From NCBI GenBank assembly GCA_016801885.1, contig CM028888.1, forward strand, positions 8,912,501 through 8,976,500: 64,000 nucleotides of DNA. Reading direction: 5' to 3'. Shown here one piece after another: positions 1-14,200 of this stretch. The DNA is from Toxotes chatareus (taxonomy: Eukaryota; Chordata; Actinopteri; Toxotidae). The position numbers and the translations under genes are program-made. The notes under the pieces were generated by a model. That model worked only from the letters and a program-made list of their open reading frames with translations, was not told the DNA's origin and did not search any database. Position 1 is the first letter of the stretch. Each line of letters begins with the position of its first letter.

Positions 1-830
1 CTATATAATTGAACATAAGCTAATGACTTTAGCTCAGAGAGCAAGCACAAATACATTTCCTGCAGAGAATATTTAGCCTTTTTTAGTTCCGATTTTATGG
101 CAATGATGTTTAATCACTCTGTGCTCAAACACACACCCACACACGCACAAATGCCCATCTCTTATGGATAAATGGGACTGTATTTGGTTTTCTCAGGCGC
201 AGTCCTTGTACAGTATCCCCATCTATTCATAGTCGGTTACATCAGCGCCCACACTCACCAGCTTGTTCCTCTGAGCTGCAACCAGCCAGCTGGTTTCAAC
301 TCGCCACCTAATTTTTGAGGTTGCTATTGGGCATGTTTTCCCCCACGATGCCTCCCTGTCGATCCTAACGAGGCGTAGTAACTCTTAGAGCAATAAGAAA
401 ATATGTGTGTGTGTGTGTGTTTAATCACTTCAACAAAATAGGCCTCACAGCCCCAACTGAGCCACGTTAAACAGAGTTCTGGTGAAGCTCATATGTCAAC
501 ATGGTTACACTTCGCTTTGGTGTGGTCTGGTTGTGAAAGATAAGAGGGACGTTGGCCACAGTGAAACAAGCTTTATTTGAAATTAAACAGCTTACATCCA
601 TTTTTGTAGTTTTATTATTGCAGCACAACAACATGCTTGTGTCTAGTAGAATTTAACTTTGGAAACAGTTGCTGTGCTGTAAAGAATACTGACATGAAAC
701 AACTATGGAAAAAAAATCTCTGAGAAAGTGCAACTTAGAAGTCAGAGGGAGCTCAGTCTGTGTTTATGTCTCCAGTTACACCCGTGACCTCTTGACCTTT
801 TTTAACACCCTAACTTCTTTTCCTGTGCAG

Positions 831-927
831 GCCCATCTGCCGTTTGCTGTGGTCGGGAGCGTGGAGGAGGTCAAAGTGGGGAACAAAACAGTGAGGGCCA
901 GACAGTACCCCTGGGGTGTTGTGCAAG
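831..927 (+). CDS. sept8: sept8 exon: end of the GTPase domain
   Basis: The acceptor is a pyrimidine-rich stretch ending tcctgtgcag (AG 829-830) and the donor is GTGAGA at 928. The exon starts in phase 0 with Ala-His-Leu-Pro-Phe-Ala-Val-Val-Gly-Ser and continues VEEVKVGNKTVRARQYPWG, the last beta strands of the septin G domain with the invariant AVVGS and QYPWG blocks. It ends after the first base of a Val codon completed by the exon at 6212. Nothing recognisable as the preceding exon occurs in 1-830, which looks like intron. Confidence 0.95.
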
Positions 928-3900
928 GTGAGAACCATTTACAAGCAAGTTAATCAGGGTGTGGGTGTTTGTGTTTCTCAAGCAAACGCAACAGTGAGTC
1001 CATGAAGGGGTCAGCTGATGTTTTATCTCCTTTCTCCAGATCGCTGCAGAATCATATTTAAAGAAATAAGACAGAGCGAGGCCAAACTGATATTGGCTCT
1101 TGTGTGCTGTTATCATGGCGCACAAGTGTATTGTTCTTATCATACCACAGTTTCGTCAGCAATTGTTCAATTAATCAATTAGTCAATGGACAGAACAGTT
1201 TGATAGTTGCAATGAAAATTTTGTAGAATTTTTTAAAAATTGCAGTTTATTATTAATCATTCGCGTCCTGTGAGTCACCGGTAACCGTTTTGCTGATGTC
1301 TGTGTACTTTCAGCCACAACTTCTCTTTCATATAATGAAGCAGTAGAAATGCCTTGACTAGTATTTTCCTGTGTCAGGCATCCTTTGGGAGATCACATGA
1401 TCGAAGGCTGAACCCCCTTCTCAAATTTCTCTGTTCATACTGCCTCTGTTTGTGTGGTTTCGCCATATTAAGGTCCATCCTAAAGCACCAAGTGTGGATT
1501 CGAGGCAGACAGTAAAAATTAGAGCTGCAACAGTTAGTTGACTGATAAATTGATTGAATTAAAATTAATCTGCAGCTTTTTTGATAATTGATTAATCATT
1601 TTTAAGGCAAGAATGTTAAGCATTTGCTGGGTTTTGCTTTTAAATGTGAGAATTTGTCCCTTTTATTTGTTATATATGATAGTAAATAAAACATTTGTCT
1701 TGTCAGATATATCAGACCATTTAAAGACATCACTTTGGGCTGTGGGGATTTTTTATGGATGCTTTTCACTACTTTTTGACACTTTATAGAGTAAATGATT
1801 AATTGAGAAGACAATTGGCAGATGAGTCAATGATGAAAATAATTGTTAGTTGCAGCCCCAATGAAAAGCCTTGGCAGGAAGTTGCACTGATGCAACCTGC
1901 CAAATGTGGCTTAACCATGGAAGCACACGTACAGGACAATGGGGAAACACATACAGTTACCTTCCACCTTTCTGCTTTGCACATATGAACAAACGGCACT
2001 TAATGTAACTCAGCAGCTGAACGAGCAAACCTTCTATCAGTATCCATGGTGAGAGATGCTTCCTGCTCATGGCAGAACGGCGAGTGCATCCCACCGTTTT
2101 CCTGTTTATTTATACCCGCCCTCTCAATGCAGAGTGCCCTGCACAGCTGTGAGTGTGACTTCATGCAGAGTGACATAGTGAAATGAAGGGCGAGTTGGTA
2201 GAGATTGTTTTGGGAAAGTGTGTGTGTTTGTGTTTGTGATGTACTGTACATTGTTCTGCCTTAATATGTCTGCATGCATACGTTGCCCCTGGAGATATCA
2301 CCTGTGTCAGGGATCTTTTTTCCCAAGGCTCATTTCTCTGTGCTTGTCAATGAGAGTAAACAGTTTAATTTAATAATGTCAGGCAGAGTTGTGCTGTGAG
2401 AATATTACTGCTCAGATGGGAGTTATACTCTCAGGGAAGCTCTCTCTCTCTCTCATTCCCTCCCTCCATCTCTCCATTCCTCTCCTCAGTTCACTGCCCT
2501 TGTGTCGTCACTCTCTCTTCCTTCCTCTCTTCATTATCCACTGACCACATTCATTCCCCAACCCTCAGAGGACAGTCTATGGTTATTTATACAGCCTGCT
2601 GTGTGTCTCCTGGGGGACAGATTCCTATGGACTCCATCAGTCACTAGGAAGCTATAGTCCAGTCCAGCAACAGACAGATTAGAGCCATCTGCAAAATGTT
2701 ATCTCAGCTTCATTTTAAGCTCATTTCTGTGGGATTTGACTCAGTTTGAAACGGACATATTTCTTATTATTCAGCAGCAATTAAGAAGTGGTGGATGTGT
2801 CAACCAGAAACAGGTCCTGATGCTGGTATTGATAACAGCATGCTTACTGCATGTCAGAATATATTGGTGTCACTGAGTTCATAATATGTGAGCATAATGT
2901 AAACAAAAGAGCCGTCACTCTACCCAAAATGAAAACATGATTGGAACCAGGTGTTACCCATTAACTCAATACCATCTGTGTAATTAGAATGACAATAGAT
3001 ATCATTTTCTGGTGAAAAGAAGTTTACCCCCAGTAAACCTTGATGTAAAACCAGACCATATTTAAAAGTTTGAAAAAAGTTTAGAAAAAATTTGCACCTT
3101 TAGCTAATGTTCATCTCTGCCTGACAGCAAAACTCAGGGCTGATGGGATGGAATACAAGAAAACTTCTTGGCTTATAGTCAGGCCCACTTGCAAACTGAT
3201 GGCTCACAATTCATACAACACACTTTGTCACTGTATCTGAGGACAGGGGCAGAAGAGGACAGGAGCTTCTGTGTTTTACGATACTCGGCCGGCTGAAAGG
3301 AGGGTCTGTGTCAGTGGAAACAGTTTGTAGCTGCCAAATGTTATATAGATGGGTTATGGTAACATCTCAAAGAGCCATGGGAAATTTCCATCGACTTGAA
3401 GGAAGACAGAGGAAGGACTGTCTACTGACAAGAAGAGTAATTGAGGGGGGCTCAGTGTGTGTGTGTGTCTATGTGTGTGTTTATCTTCCCTCGGGATCTT
3501 GATGCTCTGTTATCTCTGAACTCCAGACATCTGTGACATTTAGCAGACCCTGTGTTTCTTCTCTGCAAACTACTGTCTGTCTGTTCTTCTGTGCACACGT
3601 ACTGCAGTGGGTGTTTGTGTGCGAACATGGATGTCATTAATCACTTATTTTGTATTTGGTTCTCAGGATGTTTTTGGAAAGTTAAGTTAGGGCTAGGCAA
3701 TATGGTTAAGAAAAACAATATTCTTCTAACATCAGGAATTTAGTGCAAACTTTAACCATATTTACAGATAGAACAAACAGGTTGTGGTGCCGTTTCTCCA
3801 GTTGGTTACCATTATGCTATTGCAGAAGAAGAGGGCACAAGAAGATGACATCATTAAAAGAGCGCCAGTAAAGATGGAAAATCATGTGGGAAATGTGATG

Positions 3901-6900
3901 GAAATATGGCAATTATAGTTTTCATGAAAGAAGGGAAAGGATTCATGCTCCAAAGGTCTGTATGGGTGAAAACAGACTGGCGATAGAAATAATGAATATC
4001 TTAATTGCAAAGTGCGCAATTCAAGATATTGAGCTCCTCTTTGACAGTGTTGAAGGTAAAAACTCCCTAGTTTCCCTAGTTTTTTCCCTATTCAGTTTTT
4101 AGATCATATTTTTTGTAAATTCATTATTTACCATGTAGCGTTAGAGCTTTTTTTTTGGAACATGCATAAAGCTGTTTACCTCTCAAAATATGATAAAACC
4201 TTACCTAAAGTACAGGAGCTGAAGATCAGCCTGGGGCGCATGGATCCTTTCGATGTTCAGTGAGCGAACACAGTGTTTTCATGTAATCTCTTGTTCTCTT
4301 TGTTCATTTGTCTATTTTCATTCATTTTTGATAGCTGTACATTTGTGTGCAGCCAAATATCTGTTCTCCCCTGTTTTGTATGGTTCTTTTTTCTTGCTTG
4401 TGTGTGTCTGCAGAGCCTGAGCTCAGATATCTTGAGGGCTCAGTGCTGCAGTCAGTCAGAGGGTTGGCCCTCATTCAGCCCCTCAGCAGGGGGGCCAGTA
4501 CAGAGAGACTATTAGATGCCAAATGAACAGGCAATTTCAGTAGCCTGGATACTGCCCCAGAGAACAGCTCATTTCTGTTTTTGACTTGTATTCTCCCACT
4601 AATGATCTGTGGTTAACCAGCAAATTTGAGTAAAAATAAGAGTGAGTAATTCATACAACTGCATCACCACTACTATTTCACATCTTTTTCAAATTTACTT
4701 TGTGTCCAAAAACCTTAAAGTAGAAGAGGGTGAGTTGGTGGTTATTCACTTGCTTTTTTTTTTTGTCTGAGTCTAATGAAGGAAAGTCTTGTTTCTTTGG
4801 GTGGGATGTTTGGGTTGTTTAGGCACTTCGACTGTGTTATGCTGCATATTTCTATGCTGCATTGTGGTTTACTGTCACGCACTGCAGGCTTCTTTCCATG
4901 CATTTCCCATTAGGAGAAGCTAAATGCCACACTAATTGGACATTTTCAATATCATTATTGCTCTCTTTACATCCTCAGCGCTCACAGCTTGTGGTGGTAT
5001 TCAAACACAACATATATCCCATCCTCCACCACTGCTTGGCCAGGGTTCATGGCATATGCTTCAGTGAAAGGCCACGTGCCTTCACTCTTCCCATACCCTT
5101 GGCCACCACACACACACACACACACACATCAGATCTGAGACTACAGAGAAACTCTTTTCATTTTCTGATGTTTGCTAACAGGTTGATCACATTTACTTCC
5201 TGAGAGGGGGAAGTTATTTTTCCTTTTATATCACATGTGCTTTTTAACGGGCCGCTCTTTTCTTGTGTTTCCAAGATAAGTTGGTTGGTGTATCAAGTTA
5301 TGCACTTGACCACAGCTGCTCCAGGTTTTTATTACTTTGCAGATATGTGGCCCTTATTTAAAAATTGCTGGTGATTTAGCATATCAAATAATTAGGAGTG
5401 GTCAAAGACTAGAGATCGCTTCACAGTACAGATGGCTTCAGTCCACATTCAGGCACCCCTACCCACTTGATCTTCCACCACTGACCTCCTTTCAGGTAGA
5501 ACAGAACAAGACATTTCTAGAACAGTCCATGTGGTTGCAGTGGCATTAAGTGAGGTGACCTATGAGTAAAAAGGCTTCATCAGAATGGAAATGACGCCGA
5601 GGGCTCATTACCCCCCTCTGCTGTCAGTCTGTCAGGCAGGAAATACTTCCTGCCCTTTCCCCACTGTGAATTCATTTAACTGTGAGAGTCACTCAGACAT
5701 GAAACTAAAGTGAAGTTATTAGAGTTACTCCAGGAGAAAGAAGGAACTTGAAAAATGTAGAATATCTCAAATGTATCTGCTCCTGTTTGTTGGCAAAATA
5801 TGATAGATTTAGTTTATTTTAATGGATGCCAAATGCGAGGTGTCCAGTATATTTTGTGCGACAACTTCACACTCTCTCACTCTCCAAACATTTCCTGGTT
5901 TAGAGCGAGAGATGGAGAGGAAGGGAGGGTAAAACAGTGGCAGATGGGATGTTAAAATAAGTTAAAAGCAGTGAAAAAGACAGCCAGGCACAGAATGAAA
6001 TGTAAGACGCAACGACTCGGAACTGGAAACAAGACACAACTGCACATTTGTTGCTCTGACGCTGGCTCATTAACACAATCCAAAACAAATTTTTCAAACC
6101 CAGAAACAGAATTTGTCAGAGCCCTGGTATAGGAAATAACCAAGATGATCACCTGAATCGCAGCCACTGTCCTAATTATGGTGTATGTGTGTTTTGTTTT
6201 TTTTTTTTTAGTTGAGAATGAGAGCCACTGTGACTTTGTAAAACTCAGAGAGATGCTGATCAGGGTCAACATGGAGGATCTGAGGGAGCAGACCCACGCC
6301 CGCCACTATGAGCTGTACCGACGCTGCAAGCTGGAGGAGATGGGCTTCAAAGATACAGACCCTGACAGCCAGCCATTCAGGTAGAGAGGGGACAGAGTGG
6401 ACACACAGTCAACACATGTACTGTGTTCACAGAGAGTGAAAACACACACACTCTTCCACACGCTAAATCCAAAACCAACAACATATCATGTGTCAACAGC
6501 AGGGAGAGTTTGTCTGTTTACAGACAATACTTGATCTATTCTTGTCTGTAATATTTTCACTCTTTCCTCTCTTTCCTGTCTTCTCTTCTATCCAGTCTTC
6601 AAGAGACATATGAGGCCAAGAGGAAAGAGTTCTTGGGGGACCTGCAGCGTAAAGAGGAGGAAATGCGACAGATGTTTGTCAACAAAGTAAAAGAGACAGA
6701 AGCAGAACTGAAAGAAAAGGAGAGAGAGGTCAGTCTGGGAAAATGAATCTATGGCTGTAGACACGGTAAAGGCCACATATATGTCCACTTATCAACTCTT
6801 TTAGTGGGTTTTTGGAGCTTTTTAAGCTGAGGTTGATGAGAGCAGTGCTGCAGGCTTGAAAACCAAAACAATGATCCAAAACAGACTAAAAGGCTCTATA

Positions 6901-9900
6901 GAACTGAAGAAAACCGAGTCTCTTCGAGTTCAACTGCTTCTACATTACACAATGAATTAATAAAATAAAATATTGATCACCCAACACTTACCCACCTGTC
7001 CTCATATCTCCTGTCCTCCCACTGTCATCCTCGTCCCACCGGTCCATCGCCACCCTTGTCTCCTCCCTCTCAGCTGCACGACAAGTTCGAGCAGCTGAAG
7101 CGGATGCATCAGGAGGAGAAGAGGAAGGTGGAGGAGAAGCGGAGAGATCTGGAGGAGGAGATGAACGCCTTCAACAGGAAGAAGGTGGCAGCCGAGACGC
7201 TCTCCTTATCTCAGCCCCTCAAGAAAGACAAGGACAAGAAAAAGTAAGAAAGTCCCTCCTCTCTATCACTCACTCATCTCGTTCCCCTTCCCTTAAACAG
7301 GAAGCTGTTTTTTTCACAGTCCTTTTGCTTTTTTTTTTTTAACTAATCCTGTGGCCTTTTCAATTTGTGCCTTAAATCCTGAAATAATTTCCTTTTCGTA
7401 TAGAAGCGTCTCTTGCTTCTCTCATCCCTTCCTTCTCTTTTTGCTCTTCAGCCCCTGTTACAAGTCTTTCATCTGGAGGTTTTCATTCTGCTAAGTCCTG
7501 TGGCAAAGTGTCACATTAATGAGCCTTAAATCGAATGTGCTGTGCTGTTGTCGACCTGTCTCCAATACACAAGCATTTCAGCTATTAGAAAGGCCTGGCA
7601 TGTGTTAAGGAAACTTCCTCCCCTTTTTGTCCTGCCCAAGCTTAACATTTCCCGTCCTTTCACTCTTTCCCTTTGCCTCGCTCTAATTATTCAGGATATT
7701 CAGGGAGGAGGCAGTAAACTCACTCTCTGAAACAATAGCCAGCTTGGCTTATAAATAGGTGGTGCAGAATACAGCTCATTTTCAATAAGGGTACGTATTT
7801 ATGATGGTGCAGGTATAACTACAATACAAGCTTTTCATCTTTTAGCTCATTAACTATGTATCGTGTATTTAACTGTACTGCAAACCATTTTGGCAAAAGT
7901 TTTATTTTTTTTTTACCTTCTAGACAGCCATCTGTTTCCATTCATTTCAGTGCAGTTTGACAGCCGACTTGCAGAGACATGTATCAGATACATTATTCAG
8001 TAACCCAGTGTAGAGAACATCATGTCACATTTACTTCCCTGTCAAAGTTCTGCTTTCTGCCGTTCTATGGCGTGGAGATGCAGTTGACAGAAGGGATTGT
8101 TTGACACACACCACTTACCTCACCTGTGTGCGTGACGGCTACCTTGCTGAACTGCCGCAGCTCGCACGCATGTGTGTGTCCACACCGACTACATCGCTGC
8201 CGCAGCTCTGCTACTGCTAGACCTGTCTTTATACACTGAGTTTGTCTTTGATAATGGGCATCAATAATCAACTGTTTGATTTAATTTCATTATAGGTTTA
8301 ATTTGAGAGCGTGATGTAGCACTCTGGAAAACTATTGCCCTTCACCTAATGCTCTGTTAACTTACTGACATAGCACAGTCATGTCACCTATACTGGGTTT
8401 CTGCCATGACTATATACTACACATACATGCTCCACTTTCTCCCTTGACAACATGCAATTGCTAAAATAGCTAAAAAAAACAAAAAAAAAAAACAAGGTCA
8501 TGTCTGTGACATGTTGCTGGTACTAAACTTGACTGGCCTGGACAGAGCCCTGACCCCAACCCCATCCAATACCCCTGGAATGAATTGAAGCACTGACTGT
8601 GAGCCAGGCCTCAGTGTCTGACCTCAGTAATGCTCTTATGGCTGAATGGGATCAAATCCTTGCAGCCAGGTTCCACAGACTTTTGGAAAAGCTCCCCAGC
8701 GGAGTGGAGGCTGTACCAGCAGCAGATTATTGCCCATGGTTTAGGAATGAGATGTTGAACAATCACATATGGGTGTAATGTTCAGGTGTCAAGATATTTT
8801 TTTCCTATTTAGTGTAGCTCATGAATGCACTGCATTTCTGCAGCCATCTCTTAAATCTTGGATATAGAAGGTCCCTTAAATTCATCACCAAAGGAGAATT
8901 TTTAGAAAATCTCCTACTCAAACAGAGAGAAATAGGAAGAGTGAATATATAATCTTGATGGATTACATATTTTTAAGGTATTTAAGTCGCTGCGAGCTCA
9001 TTTTCAAGCTTCACTGGGTAGAACTGAAGCTGATGGCTGCCTGGGAGATTGGAAAATGGTTTGAAAACATTTGCTAAGCTTAGGACATTGGCAGTGAAGC
9101 AATCAGTACACGAGTGCATGTAGTTCACGTAGTCTTACTGCTGACTACCCAGAACACACTCTCTGAGGCTGAGAATTTAATGTGAGGGCGTGTGGCTCCA
9201 TCTTGTGGCTGCTCACACGCCTTTCTGTCAGCGCCGCTGTAGGACACCGATCTTCCATTTTGTGGTTTCGTGAAGGAGATTCCTCACAGTCTTAGTTTGC
9301 TGTTTGGTGCCGTTCTAATGGCTCACACTGCTGTTTTCTGTTCACTAACACACCCTGTGGCATTTATTTGAGCTGTAGCATTTCCTTTGCTTCAATGCAA
9401 ACTTCAGTTGTCTGTAGAATTTAAAATCTTTATTGTTATTAATTTATCATTTCCTTCAAGCAGTTGTTTATTCATTCAATTTGTTTTGTTTATTGTTTGT
9501 CATTGTTTTTCAGTTAATTTATGGGCGCTGTATACCCTCCCACACACGACCATGGATTTGTCCTCCATCACCATAGCAACGACAACACCTGTTTATGTTT
9601 TGTTTTGTATGTTTGTTTTTTGTTTTTGACATTCCATTTTGACATTGTGCACATGGACCAAAGACACTGAGGATGATGATGATGATCATGATGAAGCCAC
9701 AGGGGAGAAAAGAGTGAAAGATGGTGAGAGATAATAAGTTAAAAAAAAAAAAAAAAAAAAAAGTTCACTTGCCAGCAGTGGGCATCTCATTTATTCAGGA
9801 TCTTTCATTCTATGTTTGTTTTGGACACTTTTTATATATATATATATATGCATTTTGTTTTTCTATGTTGTGATCTAAAGTTTTTTCTGTTGTTTTTTTT

Positions 9901-11169
9901 TTTTGTTTTTTTTTTGCGTGCGTGTGTGTGTGTGTGTGTTTTACCATCAATTACTCACACAGAAACGAGAGGTTATAACCCTTCAGTGCTTTTGAGTTTT
10001 TTGGTACTACAGTGTAACACACCAGAGTGGAATATTTAAAACTGTTCAATATGTATTTAAAAAAAAACATCAGGGTCTGCTTGATTTTATATGACTGACA
10101 TTTAAATTGAAGAAGTCAGTGAAATCAAGTCTTTCCTAGTTTTTTTTTTTTTTTTTAATATCTTGAACAGTTTGAAATGTTTATGCAGGTGTCGTGTGTC
10201 TGTTAACCTTTTTGTATGAGACTTTAGATTAAAATACGTTTCACAGTAGAATAAATCCCTATATCGAATGAGCCCAAATAATACATTTAAATAGTAATTA
10301 TGTTGAGCAATAAAACTGAGTACCTGTATACTGTATATATTACTGCATATACATAGGTACTGACAACCTGAAACTTAAAGTCTTAAATCTTAATAAAAAC
10401 GTATGCAATATTCTGGTGCTGTTTCATATTAACTCAGTAAATGTATGTGAATATTTTCTAGAGCTTAACCAGCCTAATATGCAAAATGTAATTTTTGAAT
10501 ATGATATTATTGTAAGCACATATGACGGTGTACTTTGTCCTTAAGTGATGTAACTTTATTGTGAACCATGGGTGATCGCCTTGATGTGAGTGTTGTGACA
10601 GTGGACACACACAGAAACATGAAGCCAGTATATATACATATATATACACACACAGGATGCAGGAAAACATACAAGCCTCAGCTCGCTGTAGAAGAGTTTA
10701 CACTCAGAGATAGAGACAAGAGCAGCTGTATTTACTGTCTGTCGTTGGAAATAAATGCAAAGCCCCCCCCCGCCATCCCGCCCCATCTTCCTGGCTTTGA
10801 TGTGTCTCTCTCACCACGATTTGTGTGACGATAGTCAACCGGGAGGGAGATGAAAGTGAAACACAGGCAGGTGATGACACTTATTCCCTCACACACCCAC
10901 AAAGATGACACGCACAGGTTGTCAGCTTGAGACGCGGTGTTTCCTGTTCAGAGATCCCGAGCTGCAGAGCTGTGTGATGATAGCTCAGTCTGCATATAAT
11001 CTACCCTGCTTTTACCACTGTGCTGCTGACCTCAGCTTGGTGTGTGTGTGTGTGTGTGTGTTTTCATGTAAGACGTTAAGTTTCCAGTGTGTGTTTTCCA
11101 AAGGTGGAGAGGAAGAAATGTGTGAAACAGAAATATGTTAAATTTATTGACTTTGTATGTCTGTGGAGG

Positions 11170-11222
<53 letters not shown>

Positions 11223-14200
11223 AATAGGAGGTGATGTTGGTTAACGGTCTTTTTGTGCGGAAAGTTGAGTGGTGTGTTTGTGTGTGTGTTTATACAGTTT
11301 GTGTGTTAACACAAACTGTGGCTGGTTGTTGCTCTGTTTGCAAACCACATGGCTGCGTCTTAACACTCAAGAACAACTTCTGCAGTTCATCTGCTTTTCA
11401 CCTTTTCCTCATTTTAGTCTGAAAACAGATCAGATAGTTTAAGCAAGATACACACTGTAGGCTGTGTAAAATGTTTAAATATTAATTGGTAGTTAATTGG
11501 TGGAGAGCAAGATTAAGATAACTAATTTTTAAATAGACTTGTACTATTGACATGTAAGGTTCCTTAAATTAAGGTCATTTATTAGATAGATTTATTTATT
11601 TTTTTGTGTATTAGGCCTGCAACTAAAAATTTCTTTCATCAACAATTAATCTGCTAATTATTTTCTCAATTAATTGATTAGTTTCTTGATTGATAAAAAT
11701 CAGAAAACACTGGAAAATTCCCATCACGGTTTCAGAGAGCTCAAGATGACGTCTTCAGATGCTTTATTTGGTCTGAAGAACAGTACAAACAGTGCACCGT
11801 ACCACGATGCAACCCCAGTGAGTTTCTTCATTTATTATTTCCTGTGTTAGTCTTTATTTAACTTCCCCGAATGCGTGAGCGATTTATTGTGTAAAATTGA
11901 GGGAGGTCACAGCATAGTATTGAGATCTTCCCATAGTCATGGTTCTCTGTTTACTGTGAAGGCTCTGCCAGCACTATTATTATTCTGTCCAGCACCTGCG
12001 GGGCTCACTGGATCTAATCCAGCAGTACAATCTGTTCAGAGCTCTCTGTTGTTTCTCTCCCGTAGTTCACCAACACACTCTGCTAACAAAGCTGAGTGAT
12101 AATGGCTTCCTGACACTCTGTTCTACTCGCGCTACATACAGGGCAACGTGATGACACCCATTTAAGCTCAGACAGAATCTGAATGAAGCTCTGACAAGCT
12201 TTCAGTCACAGGAAAGTTTCTCCAACCTGCTGCTGCTTCTTGAAACTGACAAACCAGCAAAATTACACTTTAGACTTTTGAAGTCATAGCTTTATTTCTG
12301 TGGTTGACAAAACAGTAAGATATAGCTGCCTCAGTATCTGGAGGAATATGAAAAAGAAAAAAAAAAAACCTTTACATTGGTCACTGGTTGGTGTAGCATC
12401 CACCCAGACTTTACAGTTGAGAAAATGGACAGTAACCAGTTCACATTAAAGACGACAGTGCTGGCTTCCCTCCGAACACAGTAAACTATTTCAGCAGCCT
12501 AAAGCCAAAGAATGAAGACCAAAGTCTGTTCTCTGTCTTTAGGCTTCAACTGTTCGGCAGTGGAGGTAAAGCCCCTGTGAACGCTCTGCATGTTCGTGTA
12601 TCAACTGACATTATATAAAGTTTAAAACTGAAATGTGTCAGTAACGTGACAAAGCTGGGTTATATTTACAAAATAAAACAGAATGCTCTTATCCGAACAC
12701 TTCAATATCGAGAATGTGACAAAATTTTGAGTGTGGTTATTGGTGTTCTCATTAAGAATGTCTTAATAAGAAAAATATATGTATATATAGAAAATTTAAA
12801 CGAGAACACTGATGCTGGATCACTAATCAGATCCGAATTTTTTTGTCATTTTGCCCTAGTGTTGAACTAATCTCCCAGAAAGGTGCTCGTGTTTGATATG
12901 AAGGATTAAAGAAATAAAAACATTTGCAGCATTTAGTCATGAAATTAAAGCTTTTTTTGGGGTGAAATGTAGCTTTTGTAAATAACTGGTAAATAAACAC
13001 TTAACACATCATAGAGATGTTTTAGTACAAGTAAGTAAAGGATTAAAATTAAAAAAAAAAAAAAAAAGATGTGAAAAAATATAATTTGCATTATTAAAAA
13101 AAGCTTGTCTTTTTCTCAAAGTGCTTTCTGGCTCTGGGGTGAACCTGAGCACTAACATGCCTCACAACAAACAAAACCAGGATCAACTCTCAAACATAAA
13201 AAAACAGCTCTTGGCCTCAACCACACTTAAAATAAAACACACACAACTGCCTAGGTCTTATCCAGTACCTCCAACTTGTAAAACAAAACTATCTGTGGTG
13301 GATATAAAGGACAGGAAGGTTAAGAAATTGAAAAAAAATGTGGCATTAATAACAGGTAGAGAACTTAAATGGACCAGTAACTCTGCACCAAAGAGAAACC
13401 TTCAGATTTCAGATCAGTCGGGCTCAAAGATCCCCCGCAATTTCTCCTCAACTGCCCAGCTGTCAACGCAGAGAACGCATTATGGCATCAGAGTAAGAGG
13501 TGAACTCGTACACTGATCCACGAACACCTCCAGATTCACATTTGCTCGACGCCGAGTGCACAGAAGAAGCGACTAAAACCGTTACTTAACTTGACCTTAG
13601 CCAAGCTGTAAAGAAAGACTTTCTACCTTTTATTTTTTCACATCTTTTAAATCAGTTCCTCAATAATTCAACAGATGAGAAACATCAGGTACCTCAGCGC
13701 ATGATGATTGAGGCTCTAAAATGTGCTGAACGGTCACACTGTGTACTTGTAAAGAGACGGATGGTGTGAAAAAATGTCCTACTAGTTGACAGCTGGGTGC
13801 AGAGGCGGACAGGGAGAGACGTCTTTCTGCTTGGAATCAAACAAACCCCCAGCATCGCTTCCCTCCGGACCCGGGTTCGTCTCCTCGTTATACAAACACC
13901 GAAAACCGTCGTAATACTCGTCCGAGTCGCCCTGCTCTCTGCCGCCCCGGCCCCTCCTGGCTTGCCTGAGGTGTTGCGTGGGGCTCCATGCTCGCTGCTC
14001 CTCCTCCTGGATCCGGGCGCCGTCGAAGATGTAGACGGCGTTGGCCGGCAGGGAGAACTCCAGGCTGTGTAGGTACTCGTCCACCATCTCTTTGCAGTGA
14101 ATGAACTCGGCACTATCAACCTGTGAGAGGCGGGTTACATGGTCAAATTCTCAAACCTGGAACTAGATCAAACCAAAATTCACCTAAAGAAATTATTATC

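Noticed and set aside
9655..9720. GATGAT-rich segment that could encode an acidic exon (TEDDDDDHDEATGEKR)
   Set aside because: It is a trinucleotide-repeat-like stretch with weak splice signals and no fit to sept8 phase or tail sequences.
13694..14119. Alternative minus and plus frames over the ccni2 last exon
   Set aside because: Only the frame ending at 13782 continues the cyclin sequence in phase and contains the YYDGFRCLYNEE and SPCPPL motifs.
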